DNA from: Eubacterium sp.
Lineage (GTDB): Bacteria > Bacillota > Clostridia > Peptostreptococcales > Anaerovoracaceae
NCBI GenBank assembly: GCA_021769965.1
Contig: JAETRU010000029.1
Location: 1 to 34,509 of the forward strand
Reading direction: 5' to 3'
DNA: 34,509 nucleotides
Positions 24,120 to 33,948 of the stretch are shown here, piece by piece; position 1 is the stretch's first letter; each line of letters opens with the position of its first letter. The position numbers were made by a program, and so were the translations under genes. The notes below the pieces were generated by a model. It worked only from the letters and a program-made list of their open reading frames with translations. It did no database searches and was not told where the DNA came from.

Positions 24120-24842
24120 TCAGACTGACCTTCCGGTCCGGCTGCCTGACAAGCCGCTCTTCTGGCGGAGCATCACGAAGATACTGACTCCCAGCAGCAC
24201 CGCCATGCAGACGCCGAATACTGCCGCGCACCAGAAGGCTGTATCGATAAAGAAGCCCTGAGGCACGATGTTGATCAGCCTGTCCGTACCCGGATCTAGG
24301 ATCCACAGGTCGTTGTCGAAGAAGATATGATGAAACAGGGTAAAGTACTTATTGAAATCAGAAGAAATCAAAACCGCGGCAACAGCGGCTGCGCCAAAGA
24401 CGATGCCGGTCCCCGCGCAGATGGCCCGGGGCAGCAGGCACAGACCGCCAAGCTTCCAGATCACGAGAAGCAAAACTGCCGTCAGGCAGAGGCAGACACG
24501 CCGCAGCGCCATGCCCCCAAGAAACAGATGCTTTACATCCTCCATATGCGAGATCTCCCGCTGATTGAAGAAGGGCTGCGTCCGGCCGCCGATATCCGCG
24601 GTGATCTGCAGTTCTTCACAGTTTCCCTTCAGATAACCCATCATATGATCTGTCACCAGCAGCAAGTCTTCCATCTCCATGTCCACATCTTCGAGGACCT
24701 GATGCTTCTCGTATTCATGGGGAAAGTATCCCGGTATCCAGTAGCAGACTGCCTCCACAGAAGTGATGAGAATGCCGGCGGTCAAACACCAGGCAGCCAG
24801 TATTCCCGCCGCGCGGGAAATATATCTATGTGTTTTCTTCAT
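24120..24842 (-). CDS. TIGR01906/DUF1461 family integral membrane protein
   Basis: The 240-residue protein has membrane helices near 10-34, 112-132, 142-162 and 200-228. Between the first two, an outside segment carries FFNQREISHMEDVK, and before the last, FTLFHHIFFDNDLWILDP; both are the conserved blocks of the TIGR01906 family found widely in Firmicutes. Function is unknown. The gene has a near-perfect promoter and AAGAGGTG before the ATG. It lies upstream of the hisD-like gene on the same strand with 106 nt between and a separate promoter, so no functional link is implied. Confidence 0.82.
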   Translation of the reverse strand: MKKTHRYISRAAGILAAWCLTAGILITSVEAVCYWIPGYFPHEYEKHQVLEDVDMEMEDLLLVTDHMMGYLKGNCEELQITADIGGRTQPFFNQREISHMEDVKHLFLGGMALRRVCLCLTAVLLLVIWKLGGLCLLPRAICAGTGIVFGAAAVAAVLISSDFNKYFTLFHHIFFDNDLWILDPGTDRLINIVPQGFFIDTAFWCAAVFGVCMAVLLGVSIFVMLRQKSGLSGSRTGRSV

Positions 24843-24865
24843 ATACTTACACCTCTTATTTGTTT

Positions 24866-24894
24866 AGTATATCTGTACTTCTTTTTCTTGTCAA
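24866..24894 (-). promoter_or_regulatory. Promoter of the TIGR01906 gene
   Basis: On the minus strand TGTCAA on the plus strand reads TTGACA (24889-24894), followed after 17 bp by TATACT (24866-24871). This matches consensus at 11 of 12 positions. Confidence 0.82.
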
Positions 24895-25056
24895 TGGCAG
24901 GAAAACACTTCGATACGGCCCTCCTCAATCCCGCTCGCCACACCGGATTCCGAATATTATCACATTCTAAAACGCATATTGTTCGTCTTTCTCGTTTCAT
25001 TGTATTTCGCTTTCTTTTTTTCCGACATCATTTTAACGATTTCACGAAATAAAGTC

Positions 25057-25090
25057 TTTTGTTTTGACCTGTAAACCGATATAATATAAG
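25057..25090 (+). promoter_or_regulatory. Promoter region of the purine permease gene
   Basis: TATAAT (25080-25085) has TTTTGT (25057-25062) 17 bp upstream; alternatively TTGACC (25064-25069) and TATAAG (25085-25090) pair at a short 15 bp. Between 24895 and 25056 I see no gene and no purine riboswitch fold; ATTGTTCGTCTTT (24978-24990) is reminiscent of a PurBox. Confidence 0.5.
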
Positions 25091-25138
25091 ATGTAATTCT
25101 ATTTCATTGTGTTAATTTTTAAAAGGAGAATCGTAGAA

Positions 25139-26497
25139 ATGGAGAAATTTTTCAAACTGAAGGAGCACGGCACGGATGTCAAGACTGAGATCATCGCCGG
25201 CGCTACCACTTTCCTGTCTATGGTCTATATCCTGGCGGTCAACCCGGGCATGCTGGCAGCCGCAGGTATGGACAGCGCCGGCGTATTTACGGCAACAGCA
25301 GTATCCGCCGCCGTCGCGACTTTGTTCATGGCTTTCTTCGCGAACTACCCGGTAGCTCTGGCCTCCGGCATGGGACTCAACGCCTACTTCGCGTTTACCG
25401 TTTGCGGTGATCTTGCGGCGAACGGCGTTACCGACCCGTGGAAGATCGCGCTGGCAGCCGTCCTGGTAGAAGGTATCGTGTTCGTACTGCTGTCTCTGTG
25501 CAACTTCAGAGAAAAGCTGGTCAACGACGTTCCAGCCAACCTGAAGTATGCCATCACAGCCGGTATCGGACTTTTCATTACACTGATCGGCCTTAAAGGC
25601 GCGGGTATCGTCATCGGTGACGCCTCCACCCTCGTAAATCTGGGCTCTTTCGGCTCCCCGCAGGTGGTTCTGGCTCTGATCGGTCTGATCCTGACCGCTG
25701 TTCTGTTCCACTTCAATGTAAAGGGATACATCCTCATCGGCATCCTGGCGACCTGGGTTCTGGGCATGATCGCAGAAGCCACCGGCTGGTATGTGGTAGA
25801 TGTGGAAGCAGGCGTCTACTCCCTGTTCCCTGACTTCAGCGGAAACAGCTTTATCCCTGCGGCACCTGCTGTCTTCGCCTTTGACTTCGGCTGGATCGCG
25901 GACAACATCATCCAGTTCATCGTCATCGTGTTCTCATTCCTGTACGTCGATCTCTTTGATACCGTAGGTACTCTCATCGGCGTCGCGGCAAAGGGCAACC
26001 TGCTGGACGAAAAAGGCAACCTGCCGAACGCAAAAGGCGCTCTCATGGCTGACGCGTGCGGAACGATCGTAGGCGCATGTCTGGGTACCTCCACTGTAAC
26101 GAGCTACGTGGAATCCAGCGCAGGCGTTGCCAACGGCGGAAGAACCGGTCTGACTGCAGTGACCACTGCCGTTCTGTTCATCATTGCCCTGTTCTTCTCC
26201 CCGATCTTCCTGGCGATCCCGTCCTTCGCGACTACTCCAGCGCTGGTATGGGTCGGCCTGCTGATGATCGGCGCAGTAAAGAACATGCACTTTGACGGAG
26301 ATATCGCGGATGTGGTCGGCGGCTTCCTGGCACTGATCATCATGCCGTTCACCTACTCCATCGCTAACGGTATCATGTTCGGTATCCTGGCATGGGTCAT
26401 CCTGAAAGTGCTCACCGGCAAAGCCAAGGATGTTCCTCCAGTTATGTGGATCGCGGCCGTGCTGTTTGCCATCAGAGTTTACACCCTGGTCGCATAA
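25139..26497 (+). CDS. NCS2/AzgA-like purine permease (guanine/hypoxanthine type)
   Basis: The 452-residue membrane protein belongs to the AzgA/PbuG branch of the nucleobase transporters and would import purine bases with protons. Family landmarks are the N-terminal KTEIIAGATTFLSMVYILAVNP, the substrate-site region ALASGMGLNAYFAFTV, and DLFDTVGTLIGVA with GTSTVTSYVESSAG near the middle. About 12 to 14 helices are expected. The start at 25139 is chosen for AAAGGAG; a GTG 10 codons upstream would include this site. It fits the nearby purB-purA genes by providing salvage substrates, though it is a separate transcription unit. Confidence 0.92.
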   Translation: MEKFFKLKEHGTDVKTEIIAGATTFLSMVYILAVNPGMLAAAGMDSAGVFTATAVSAAVATLFMAFFANYPVALASGMGLNAYFAFTVCGDLAANGVTDPWKIALAAVLVEGIVFVLLSLCNFREKLVNDVPANLKYAITAGIGLFITLIGLKGAGIVIGDASTLVNLGSFGSPQVVLALIGLILTAVLFHFNVKGYILIGILATWVLGMIAEATGWYVVDVEAGVYSLFPDFSGNSFIPAAPAVFAFDFGWIADNIIQFIVIVFSFLYVDLFDTVGTLIGVAAKGNLLDEKGNLPNAKGALMADACGTIVGACLGTSTVTSYVESSAGVANGGRTGLTAVTTAVLFIIALFFSPIFLAIPSFATTPALVWVGLLMIGAVKNMHFDGDIADVVGGFLALIIMPFTYSIANGIMFGILAWVILKVLTGKAKDVPPVMWIAAVLFAIRVYTLVA

Positions 26498-26518
26498 AAA
26501 CCGGTATCGTATCATACG

Positions 26519-26553
26519 AAGAGCAGTCTCAAAAAAAGAGGCTGCTCTTTTTC
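26519..26553 (+). terminator. Terminator of the purine permease gene
   Basis: A 12-bp stem with one G-T pair (26519-26530 with 26538-26549) around seven A residues, followed by a T-tract. Confidence 0.9.
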
Positions 26554-26614
26554 ATTCCGGTTAAAATACACACTCCGGGGCACACTAACAGCAGAATATG
26601 TCAAGGAGGCAACC

Positions 26615-28588
26615 ATGAACCATCTGAAAAGCGAAAGATCCCCCTATCTCCTGCAGCACGCGGAGAATCCCGTAGACTGGTACCCGTGGCGCGAGGAAGC
26701 CTTTGATGAGGCCCGCCGCCGCGATGTGCCTGTCTTTCTCAGCATCGGCTACTCCGTCTGCCACTGGTGCCACGTCATGGCCCGTGAATCCTTCGAAGAC
26801 GCGGAGGTGTCCCGGATCCTGCGTCAGGGTTTTGTTTCCGTTAAAGTCGATCGTGAAGAACGTCCGGACGTGGACAGCGTCTATATGTCCGCCTGCCATG
26901 CCATGACCGGCGCGGGCGGCTGGCCCCTGACCATCATCATGACCCCGGACAAAGAACCCTTCTTTGCCGCCACCTATCTGCCCAGACCCCGTCTCATCGC
27001 CCTGCTGCAGGCCGTCAGCCACAAGTGGCGTCACGACCGAGGGCAGCTTCTGGACCAGAGCGTCCTCGTCACCGATTTTCTAAAAAGTCAGGAGGATCTG
27101 TCAAAGGGTGTCAGTCAGAACGCTGATCCTGACGCCGCTGTCCGCGCGGCTGTCTCCGGGTTTATCCGGACTTTTGACCGACGGTACGGCGGATTCGGTC
27201 AGGCGCCGAAATTCCCATCAGCGCATAATCTCCTGTTCCTTCTGTCACAGGGGCAGTACGCGCCGGTAGAAAAGACCCTGCTGCAGATGTATCGGGGCGG
27301 TATCTTCGATCATATCGGCGGCGGATTCTGCCGCTATTCCACCGACGAAAAGTGGCTGATCCCGCACTTTGAAAAGATGCTCTACGACAACGCTCTGCTC
27401 CTCGCAGCCTGTGCCGAAGCCGCGGCCTCCGGCGGAAACCCTTTGCTCATAGAAATAGCTGATCGGATCTTCCTATGGCTGCGGTGCGAGATGACCTGCG
27501 CCGGCGGCGGATTTTACTGCAGTCAGGACGCGGACGCCGAAGGGCGTGAAGGCAGCTTCTACGTGTTCAGACCGGAAGAGATCGAAGAAGCGCTGGGCAG
27601 ACAGCAGGGCAGAGAATTCTGCAGGAAGTACGACATCACGGCCGCCGGAAATTTTGAGGGACGCTCTGTTTTAAATCTGCTGCACACAGAGGATACTGCC
27701 ATGGCAGAGGCATCTGTTCTGCAAAAGCTGTACCGGTACAGAGCCTCCCGCATGGCGCTTCACAAGGATGACAAGGTACTGACCAGCTGGAACGGTCTGA
27801 TGATCGCGGCCCTGGCCCGGTCCGGCAGGCTGCTCGGCAGGCAGGAATGGCGGAACGCCGCCTGCGCGGCTGCTGATTTTCTGTGGGAGACCATGGCTGA
27901 TCCCCATGGCCGCCTGCTGGCACGCTGGCGGGGCGGCGAAGGAGGCATTGCAGGTACTCTGGACGACTATGCCTTTTACAGCTGGGGCCTTCTGGAATGC
28001 TACCGGTCCGACTTTGACGTGAAATGGCTGCAGCGTGCAGTCCTGACGGGAGAGCAGCTGCGAAAGCAATTCCTGGATGAAAAGAACGGCGGCTGTTATC
28101 TCTACGCCGCTGACGGAGAGCAGCTCTTCCTGCGGCCCAAAGACACCTACGACGGCGCTATGCCGTCGGGAAACGCCGCAGCTGCCTTCGTGTTCGCGCA
28201 GCTGGACGCTTTGACGGCGCGGCAGGAATTCCGGGAAGCGTCAGAAAAGCAGAACCGTTTCATGACGGCCGCTGCCCTTCAGTCCCCCATGGGAAGCAGC
28301 TTCTTCCTGTGGCAGCTTTCAGAAACCGCGGCCCGGCGGGGACAGCTGGTCATAACGGCAGGAGATAGCGGTCTGTCGGAGCTGCCGCCGGAGGAAGAAC
28401 TCTGGCCGCTGCGTCTGGACGTGCTGGTCAAAACGCAGAAAAACGGCGCCCAGCTAGCCGCTGCAGCGCCGTTTACAGTCGATTATCCTCTTCCGGAAAC
28501 CGGTGCGAAATATTATCTTTGTCAGGACCGCCGCTGCTATCCGGCGGCAGACGATCTGAAATCGGTGAAAAAGCAGATGACCCTATAG
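26615..28588 (+). CDS. YyaL/SPATA20-like DUF255 protein with thioredoxin-fold domain
   Basis: The 657-residue protein has an N-terminal thioredoxin-like domain (about 1-165) with CHWC at 49-52 and the family opening [24 protein letters not shown], then an alpha/alpha toroid domain like that of N-acylglucosamine epimerases (including FGQAPKFPS and [10 protein letters not shown], and [11 protein letters not shown] further on). The family is widespread and conserved from bacteria to animals, but its reaction is not established. AAGGAGG precedes the ATG. The last 6 nt overlap the end of the convergent MATE gene and no terminator lies between them. Confidence 0.92.
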   Translation: MNHLKSERSPYLLQHAENPVDWYPWREEAFDEARRRDVPVFLSIGYSVCHWCHVMARESFEDAEVSRILRQGFVSVKVDREERPDVDSVYMSACHAMTGAGGWPLTIIMTPDKEPFFAATYLPRPRLIALLQAVSHKWRHDRGQLLDQSVLVTDFLKSQEDLSKGVSQNADPDAAVRAAVSGFIRTFDRRYGGFGQAPKFPSAHNLLFLLSQGQYAPVEKTLLQMYRGGIFDHIGGGFCRYSTDEKWLIPHFEKMLYDNALLLAACAEAAASGGNPLLIEIADRIFLWLRCEMTCAGGGFYCSQDADAEGREGSFYVFRPEEIEEALGRQQGREFCRKYDITAAGNFEGRSVLNLLHTEDTAMAEASVLQKLYRYRASRMALHKDDKVLTSWNGLMIAALARSGRLLGRQEWRNAACAAADFLWETMADPHGRLLARWRGGEGGIAGTLDDYAFYSWGLLECYRSDFDVKWLQRAVLTGEQLRKQFLDEKNGGCYLYAADGEQLFLRPKDTYDGAMPSGNAAAAFVFAQLDALTARQEFREASEKQNRFMTAAALQSPMGSSFFLWQLSETAARRGQLVITAGDSGLSELPPEEELWPLRLDVLVKTQKNGAQLAAAAPFTVDYPLPETGAKYYLCQDRRCYPAADDLKSVKKQMTL

Positions 28589-29938
28589 CTTGTTTCTGTA
28601 TTCCCGACAGAACATCGTCACAGTCATGGACACCGCGATGAAATCCGCCACCGGCTCCGCCAGAAATACAGCGAAGACCTTATCCTGCAAAAACAGCGGC
28701 AGGATATAGATCAGCGGGATCAGAACCAGTATCTTTCGGAAAATGGCAAGAAAACCGCTGGTCCTGGCGTTTCCAAAAGCGATGAAGGTCTGCTGGCAGG
28801 ATGTCTGCAGCCCCATGAGCACCGCGCTTCCCATATAGATGCGCAGCGCCCAGCGGGAAAGCTCCGCAAGCCCGGGATCGCTGGTAAAGATCCCGACAAA
28901 GATAGAAGGCAGACACTCGGCCAGGATCCAGATCGTCCCTGTATAGACCAGACAGCATACGGTCTGCAGCTTAAACGCCGCTTTGACCCGGTCCATATTC
29001 TGAGCACCGAAATTATAGCTGATGATAGGCTGTCCTCCCTGGGTCAGTCCCTGCAGAGGCAGCATGGCAACCTGCATAACGCTGGACAGAATGGTCATGG
29101 CGCCGACCGCCATATCTCCGCCGTATTTTAAAAGTGACGAATTGAAACACAGCACCAGCACGCTCTCCGTGGACATCATGATAAAGGGAGCTGTGCCCAG
29201 CGCTATGCACGGCAGCAGCACCGACGGCTGGATCCTCATATTCTCCTTCGCGAGCCGCAGCACCGTATGCTTTCCCCGCAGAAACCGCAAAGCCCATACC
29301 GCACTGACCGCCTGAGAGATCACCGTAGCCGCGGCCGCGCCGCTGACCCCCATACGCAGCGCGAAAATAAAGATGGGATCCAGTATGATATTGATCACAG
29401 CGCCGATGACCACCGTCATCATGCTGATCTTGGAAAATCCCTGCGCGGAAATAAAGGCGTTAAGCCCCAGAGTCAGCTGCACAAAGATGGTTCCGGCAGC
29501 ATATATCGCGATATACCTCTGCGCAAAACCGATGGTAGCCTCACTGGCGCCGAAGAGATAAAGGAGCGGCCGGCGGAAAGCCAGGACCGCCGCCGTCAGC
29601 AGAACTGCCGTAATGACCAGAGCGCTGAAACAGTTCCCCAATATCTTCTCTGCCGCTTTTTTGTCCTGTTTTCCCATAAAGATACTGGCCCGGGGCGCGC
29701 CGCCCATACCTACCAGACTGGCAAAGGCAGATACCAGCATGATAATGGGAAAGCAGACGCCGACGCCGGTCAGAGCCGCCGCGCCGTCCCCGGGAATGTG
29801 GCCGATGTACATCCGGTCCACCATGTTATACAGCGCGTTTACGACCTGAGACGCGATGGCCGGCGCCGCCAGCGTCAGCAGCAGTTTTTTCACCGGCTCA
29901 CGGCCCAGGTCCACCTCTCGTGAAATCGCTAAATTCAT
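28583..29938 (-). CDS. MATE family multidrug/sodium antiporter (MepA-like)
   Basis: The 451-residue protein has about 12 membrane helices in two pseudo-symmetrical halves. The N-terminal half contains [23 protein letters not shown], typical of the MepA/DinF-type branch, and the second half [19 protein letters not shown], the repeated block of that branch. Such proteins export cationic drugs or metabolites using sodium or proton gradients. The start follows GAAAGGATG. A possible -10 (TACAAT) lies upstream, close to the stop of the GT2 gene, so the gene may also receive read-through from the YfhO operon. It ends inside the convergent gene. Confidence 0.92.
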   Translation of the reverse strand: MNLAISREVDLGREPVKKLLLTLAAPAIASQVVNALYNMVDRMYIGHIPGDGAAALTGVGVCFPIIMLVSAFASLVGMGGAPRASIFMGKQDKKAAEKILGNCFSALVITAVLLTAAVLAFRRPLLYLFGASEATIGFAQRYIAIYAAGTIFVQLTLGLNAFISAQGFSKISMMTVVIGAVINIILDPIFIFALRMGVSGAAAATVISQAVSAVWALRFLRGKHTVLRLAKENMRIQPSVLLPCIALGTAPFIMMSTESVLVLCFNSSLLKYGGDMAVGAMTILSSVMQVAMLPLQGLTQGGQPIISYNFGAQNMDRVKAAFKLQTVCCLVYTGTIWILAECLPSIFVGIFTSDPGLAELSRWALRIYMGSAVLMGLQTSCQQTFIAFGNARTSGFLAIFRKILVLIPLIYILPLFLQDKVFAVFLAEPVADFIAVSMTVTMFCREYRNKL

Positions 29939-29997
29939 CGTCTCATCATCCTTTCAGAAAAACGTATGAGACTATTGTATCACAAAACCCCTGCCTT

Positions 29998-30963
29998 TTA
30001 CAGGTTAAACTTGCTGCAGGACCGCTCTCTGACGATATACAGCGGTCTCTTTTTATTCTCCAGATAATCCTTTGACAGATAGGCCCCGATGATATACAGA
30101 AACAGCATCTGCAGACCGGACAGGATCAGGATCAGCGTCACTACCAGATCCATAGCCGTCAGAGTTCCCCCTGCCGCGGCGCAGCCGATCAGACTGACCA
30201 GCAGAAACAGAATGCCTGCAGCCATGAGCAGGATCCCCGCCCCTCCGGCCAGCTTCAGCGGCGCTGTAGAAAAGGCCAGGATCCCTTCAAAAGCATAGGT
30301 AAAAAGGCTTTTGAAGTTCCACTTGGTCTTCCCGCAGACTCTCTCCACATTTTCATAAGGGATCCACTTGGTGCTGAAACCTACAAAGGAGAACAGCCCC
30401 TTCATATATCTGTTGTACTCCTTCATGTCCAAAATCGCCTCCACCACGGGGCGGCTCATCATGCGGAAATCGCCGTGGCCGTCGGTCATATCCAGTCTGG
30501 TCAGTCTCTGACTGATTTTGTAAAAACCCCGTGAAAGCAGGCTCCTCACCCGCCCGTCGCCTTCCCGGCCGACGCGGAGTCCTCCGCAGCAGTCATAGCC
30601 TTCCCCGCTGACCACCCGATACATCTGCGGCAGCAGCGCAGGCGGGTGCTGCAGATCGGCGTCCATGAGGACGCAGTAATCTCCTTCTGCCTCCGAAAGT
30701 CCGGCATACATGGCAGCCTCCTTACCGAAGTTGCGTGAAAAAGAGGCAAAGCGGCAGCGGCTGTCCCGCTCTGACAGGCCGCGCAGTACTTTCAGCGTAG
30801 CGTCCCGGCTCCCGTCATCCACAAATACGAATTCAAAATCCACATGATCCATGGCGTCCGCCACCTGGCTGACCGCCTCATAAAACAATGGCAGCGATTC
30901 CTCTTCATTGAAGCATGGCACCACCACGCTGATCAGATCCTTTTCTCTTCTTCCGCTATTCAC
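29998..30963 (-). CDS. GT2 family glycosyltransferase, undecaprenyl-phosphate type (GtrB/CsbB-like)
   Basis: The 321-residue protein has a GT-A catalytic domain with VVVPCFNEEESLPLFYEA at the start, VDDGSRDAT, and the metal-binding DADLQHPP, followed by two C-terminal membrane helices (about 235-260 and 270-295). Such enzymes load a sugar from a nucleotide sugar onto undecaprenyl phosphate at the inner face of the membrane. The start is GTG at 30963, overlapping the GtrA gene by 8 nt, with AAAGGGG at good spacing. Together with GtrA and YfhO it completes a three-part envelope glycosylation system. Confidence 0.92.
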   Translation of the reverse strand: MNSGRREKDLISVVVPCFNEEESLPLFYEAVSQVADAMDHVDFEFVFVDDGSRDATLKVLRGLSERDSRCRFASFSRNFGKEAAMYAGLSEAEGDYCVLMDADLQHPPALLPQMYRVVSGEGYDCCGGLRVGREGDGRVRSLLSRGFYKISQRLTRLDMTDGHGDFRMMSRPVVEAILDMKEYNRYMKGLFSFVGFSTKWIPYENVERVCGKTKWNFKSLFTYAFEGILAFSTAPLKLAGGAGILLMAAGILFLLVSLIGCAAAGGTLTAMDLVVTLILILSGLQMLFLYIIGAYLSKDYLENKKRPLYIVRERSCSKFNL

Positions 30964-31366
30964 CTGCTACACCCCTTTCTCTGAAAACACCATACTTGCA
31001 CGCTCCGTAGTTGAGGACCACCGTGATCACGCTGACCAGCACCTTTGATACCGCCGACCCGATACCTATACCGGAAACCAGTGTCAATAGAAGCAGATTT
31101 TCCGCCGCCAGCGTTGCCAGGCGCAGAAGGAAAAACTCTCTGAACTCCTGCCACCGGTCGCCTGACGAGTGAAATACCATATGCCGGTTGGCGAAAAACG
31201 CGAAAATCACCGCGCCCAGCCATGCCAGGCTGTTGGCCGCCAGATAATGAAGTCCGGCCTCCATCAGGAAAAAATACAGGATATAATTGACAAGCGTGGT
31301 CATGCCGCCGGTAAAGACGTACCGGACCAGCTGCGCGCTGCAGATCATCTGAAAATATTGCTTCAT
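30956..31366 (-). CDS. GtrA-like membrane protein (putative lipid-sugar flippase)
   Basis: The 136-residue protein has four membrane helices and the GtrA family pattern: RYVFTGGMTTLVNYILYFFL at the start and ANRHMVF after the second helix. GtrA proteins are thought to move undecaprenyl-phosphate-linked sugars across the membrane. Its ATG overlaps the stop of the YfhO gene as ATGA, and its own end overlaps the GT2 start, so all three are translated in a coupled way. Confidence 0.92.
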   Translation of the reverse strand: MKQYFQMICSAQLVRYVFTGGMTTLVNYILYFFLMEAGLHYLAANSLAWLGAVIFAFFANRHMVFHSSGDRWQEFREFFLLRLATLAAENLLLLTLVSGIGIGSAVSKVLVSVITVVLNYGACKYGVFRERGVAGE

Positions 31367-33855
31367 CTCTTTCCCTTCCTTCTAAACAAAATTACTTCAC
31401 CTATATACATGAGCGCCAGTCCCGCAGCTCCCGCCGCGCTCAGCAGCTTCCCTGCCGCAGATCCGGGCGGGCTGTAGCAGATCGTCACATAATGGGATCC
31501 CTTTGCAAGGCCTGTCCCCAGAAAAGCCGTATTGATCTTCTCCGGCGGCGCGGGCTTTCCATCTACACAGATCGTGTATCCCTCTTTCCACGGCAGACTG
31601 GTCGCAAGAAATCCGTCCCGCTCCATCTGCAGCTCTCCGGCAAAGACCACGCCTCCTGCCCGGTCCAGAGTCCCGTCCATCTCAGGCTCCGCAATATCCT
31701 CATCTCCCAGATAAGCCATGTCCATGGTGTACACCTCCAGATCGCGGATCCCATACCTTTGCTCCGGAAGATCCAGATCCAGAGATTTCAGCCTTTCCGC
31801 CGGGATCACAAAGGTAAACCGCCGGTTCTCATTGGGATACGGCGCGCTTCGTCCCGACAGGCAGTTCCGTACCCCGCAGATATCTATGTACAGGTCCTTC
31901 CATCCGTCGTATTCTACATCAAAGGCAATGATAAGCACCTGATCCTCCAGAGTCTCCGGCAGTCTGACTTTTCCTGATGTCCCTCCCATCAAAGGGGTTT
32001 CCAGCCAGGCCGTATCTTCCATGCGGACCATGTGGCTGTAGAAGCTTTCCGTCGTACTGCCGCTGACCACTGTCCTGCTGCAGAGGGCTTCCAACCGCTG
32101 CATCTCATCCAGATTGTCATAATCCTCTTCCGAAAGCAGATCATAGCTGCCGTAGACCATAGGCCGCACATCCGGGTTTTCCGCAAGTACGCAGCCGTCC
32201 CTTTCAAAGACCGGCTCATAGCCGAAGGGCAGCCGGTCAGCGTGGGCCTCCATATAGCGGATGCCCATAAAGTAGCTCCAGAAACAGTTGACACTCGGCA
32301 TCAGCACCACCCGGTTCCGCAGACTGATGGGATTCTTCATCGTGTCATAATAAAACCGGTTGTAGCTTTTGTTATTGATGGACGAATACATCGCTGTCTT
32401 ATTCAGGCTGCCGTCCGCAAGCAGATTGCTGTTCACGTAGTTATTAGCCAGTACGTCGTACCGGTACCGCAGGTCGGAAGCGAACATGGTGATATCTCCG
32501 GCGCTGAAGTGATCCTGCCTGTTGTCATCTGCCCGCAGATACTCCTCACTGATACGGCTGACCCCCATGCTGACACAGACCGGCACCAGCAGGAGCATAG
32601 CGCATAAGCCGCTGCGCCAGCGGCGGGGCAGTTTTTTTACCTGCATGGCCAATGACCAGAGCAGGAGGATCCCGCCGTCCATCAGGATCAGCGGCCGCCA
32701 CTGGGAAAACAGAGCCGGGACCAGGCACAGCGCCGCCGCCCAGACCGCGGGCTTCCTGCGGCTTTCCAGTATGTCCTCCATAACGCAGGCGCAGACCATA
32801 GCCAGAAGAGGCAGAAACGGGATCAATATCTTGGCCCTGGCGTAGAGGAAGACGTTGAACACATAGGCGGCCGCCGGCAGGGCCATGACCGCCAATAAGA
32901 CAATAGACAGAGGGCGCAGCTCCTTTTTCCCAAGAGCTGTAATCAGGCAGAACAGAGCCAGAAGGGTCATACCGCAGCCATAGGGCTGGTATAAAAGACC
33001 CGACAACGACAGATCCAGCGGTTGTGGACCCGCGCTCATATATCCGCCTATCTCTTTTCCTGTCGACAAAATATCCAGCGCCGTTGGCAGAAGCAGCGCC
33101 CCTGCCATGGCAATGGAGAGGATCACCGCGAGCGCCGCATGAGGCAGCCTGCGCAGCCACAGCTTTTTTTCTCCTTCCAGCCCGCATCGGTGCAGATAAT
33201 ACAGAAGGCAGACCGTCAGACACGCGAAAGCGTAAAAGAAACTGTGCAGATACATAAGACACAGGCTGACTGTAAGAAGCCCTCCCCGTTTTCTTCTGAT
33301 CAGTCTGTCAATGCCCATCAGCGCCAGGATCAGAAACGGCATATAATTGACGAAGATGATCTGATGGTGCGCGTGGAAAAAGCCGGTACCTGCGGCAAAG
33401 AGAACAGCCCCTGTCAGACACCCTTTGACGGAAAGACCCGCAAGAGACAGCCACCGGTAGAAGAGACACACGCCGGCCACTACGCCAGCGGCGGCATAGG
33501 CGCTGATGATGTACCGCATGCCTACATTCGGCAGCAGGCAGGCGATGATCAGATCGGGGCGCAGCAGGCCGTAGTAAGCCAGATCGTAGATATTGCTGCC
33601 GCCGCCGACGCCGATCCAGGAGGGAAGCAGGCTTTTCGTCTCCAGCATGGTCTGGCGCAGAGCCTCCGCCGCGCCTACGTGCTGGCTGTACCAGTCGCCC
33701 TCGGAACCGAAGATGCATCCCTCTTCCACAGGCAGAAACATCAGGGCGCAGGTCAGGGCTGTGAGAAACGCGTACGGCCAGACCGCATTCGCCAGATACC
33801 GGATGCGGTCCCCCTGCTGCAAAATTTTACTGTGTTGTAATTGCTTATCTTCCAT
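31363..33855 (-). CDS. YfhO family membrane protein (GT-C-like glycosyltransferase)
   Basis: The 830-residue protein has a first helix near 25-45, an external loop with GSEGDWYSQHV that carries the acidic residue expected for a GT-C catalytic site, about ten further helices to near 430, a roughly 360-residue external domain, and a final helix (about 800-822) followed by RRKGKR. In Bacillus, YfhO works with the GT2 protein CsbB to add GlcNAc to lipoteichoic acid outside the cell; this gene sits in the same company plus GtrA. It is the first gene of the operon. GAAAGGAAAG precedes the ATG. The promoter is weak and preceded by phased repeats. The polymer modified here is not known. Confidence 0.9.
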   Translation of the reverse strand: MEDKQLQHSKILQQGDRIRYLANAVWPYAFLTALTCALMFLPVEEGCIFGSEGDWYSQHVGAAEALRQTMLETKSLLPSWIGVGGGSNIYDLAYYGLLRPDLIIACLLPNVGMRYIISAYAAAGVVAGVCLFYRWLSLAGLSVKGCLTGAVLFAAGTGFFHAHHQIIFVNYMPFLILALMGIDRLIRRKRGGLLTVSLCLMYLHSFFYAFACLTVCLLYYLHRCGLEGEKKLWLRRLPHAALAVILSIAMAGALLLPTALDILSTGKEIGGYMSAGPQPLDLSLSGLLYQPYGCGMTLLALFCLITALGKKELRPLSIVLLAVMALPAAAYVFNVFLYARAKILIPFLPLLAMVCACVMEDILESRRKPAVWAAALCLVPALFSQWRPLILMDGGILLLWSLAMQVKKLPRRWRSGLCAMLLLVPVCVSMGVSRISEEYLRADDNRQDHFSAGDITMFASDLRYRYDVLANNYVNSNLLADGSLNKTAMYSSINNKSYNRFYYDTMKNPISLRNRVVLMPSVNCFWSYFMGIRYMEAHADRLPFGYEPVFERDGCVLAENPDVRPMVYGSYDLLSEEDYDNLDEMQRLEALCSRTVVSGSTTESFYSHMVRMEDTAWLETPLMGGTSGKVRLPETLEDQVLIIAFDVEYDGWKDLYIDICGVRNCLSGRSAPYPNENRRFTFVIPAERLKSLDLDLPEQRYGIRDLEVYTMDMAYLGDEDIAEPEMDGTLDRAGGVVFAGELQMERDGFLATSLPWKEGYTICVDGKPAPPEKINTAFLGTGLAKGSHYVTICYSPPGSAAGKLLSAAGAAGLALMYIGEVILFRRKGKR

Positions 33856-33883
33856 ATCCGTCTTTCCTTTCGTTGATAGCTTT

Positions 33884-33948
33884 ATGATAGTCTGACCGTC
33901 TTAAAGAAACCCTGCGCTAAATCTTAACTTTTCTTAAATAATTCTTAA
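33884..33948 (-). promoter_or_regulatory. Weak promoter and phased TTAAGA repeats before the YfhO operon
   Basis: TATCAT on the minus strand (33884-33889) has only GGGTTT 17 bp upstream. Plus-strand cores TCTTAA at 33922, 33932 and 33943 (steps 10 and 11 bp; TTAAGA on the minus strand) lie about 45 to 71 bp before the predicted start of transcription. This resembles the repeats before the ABC exporter pair in sequence, period and distance, but they point the other way relative to the gene. Confidence 0.6.

Noticed and set aside
24895-25138. Purine riboswitch upstream of the purine permease
   Set aside because: The conserved loop sequences and three-way junction of the purine aptamer are not visible, and the predicted transcript leader is too short.
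33022-33840. Long plus-strand open frame opposite the YfhO gene
   Set aside because: Antisense to a membrane protein with clear family features; composition is not protein-like.
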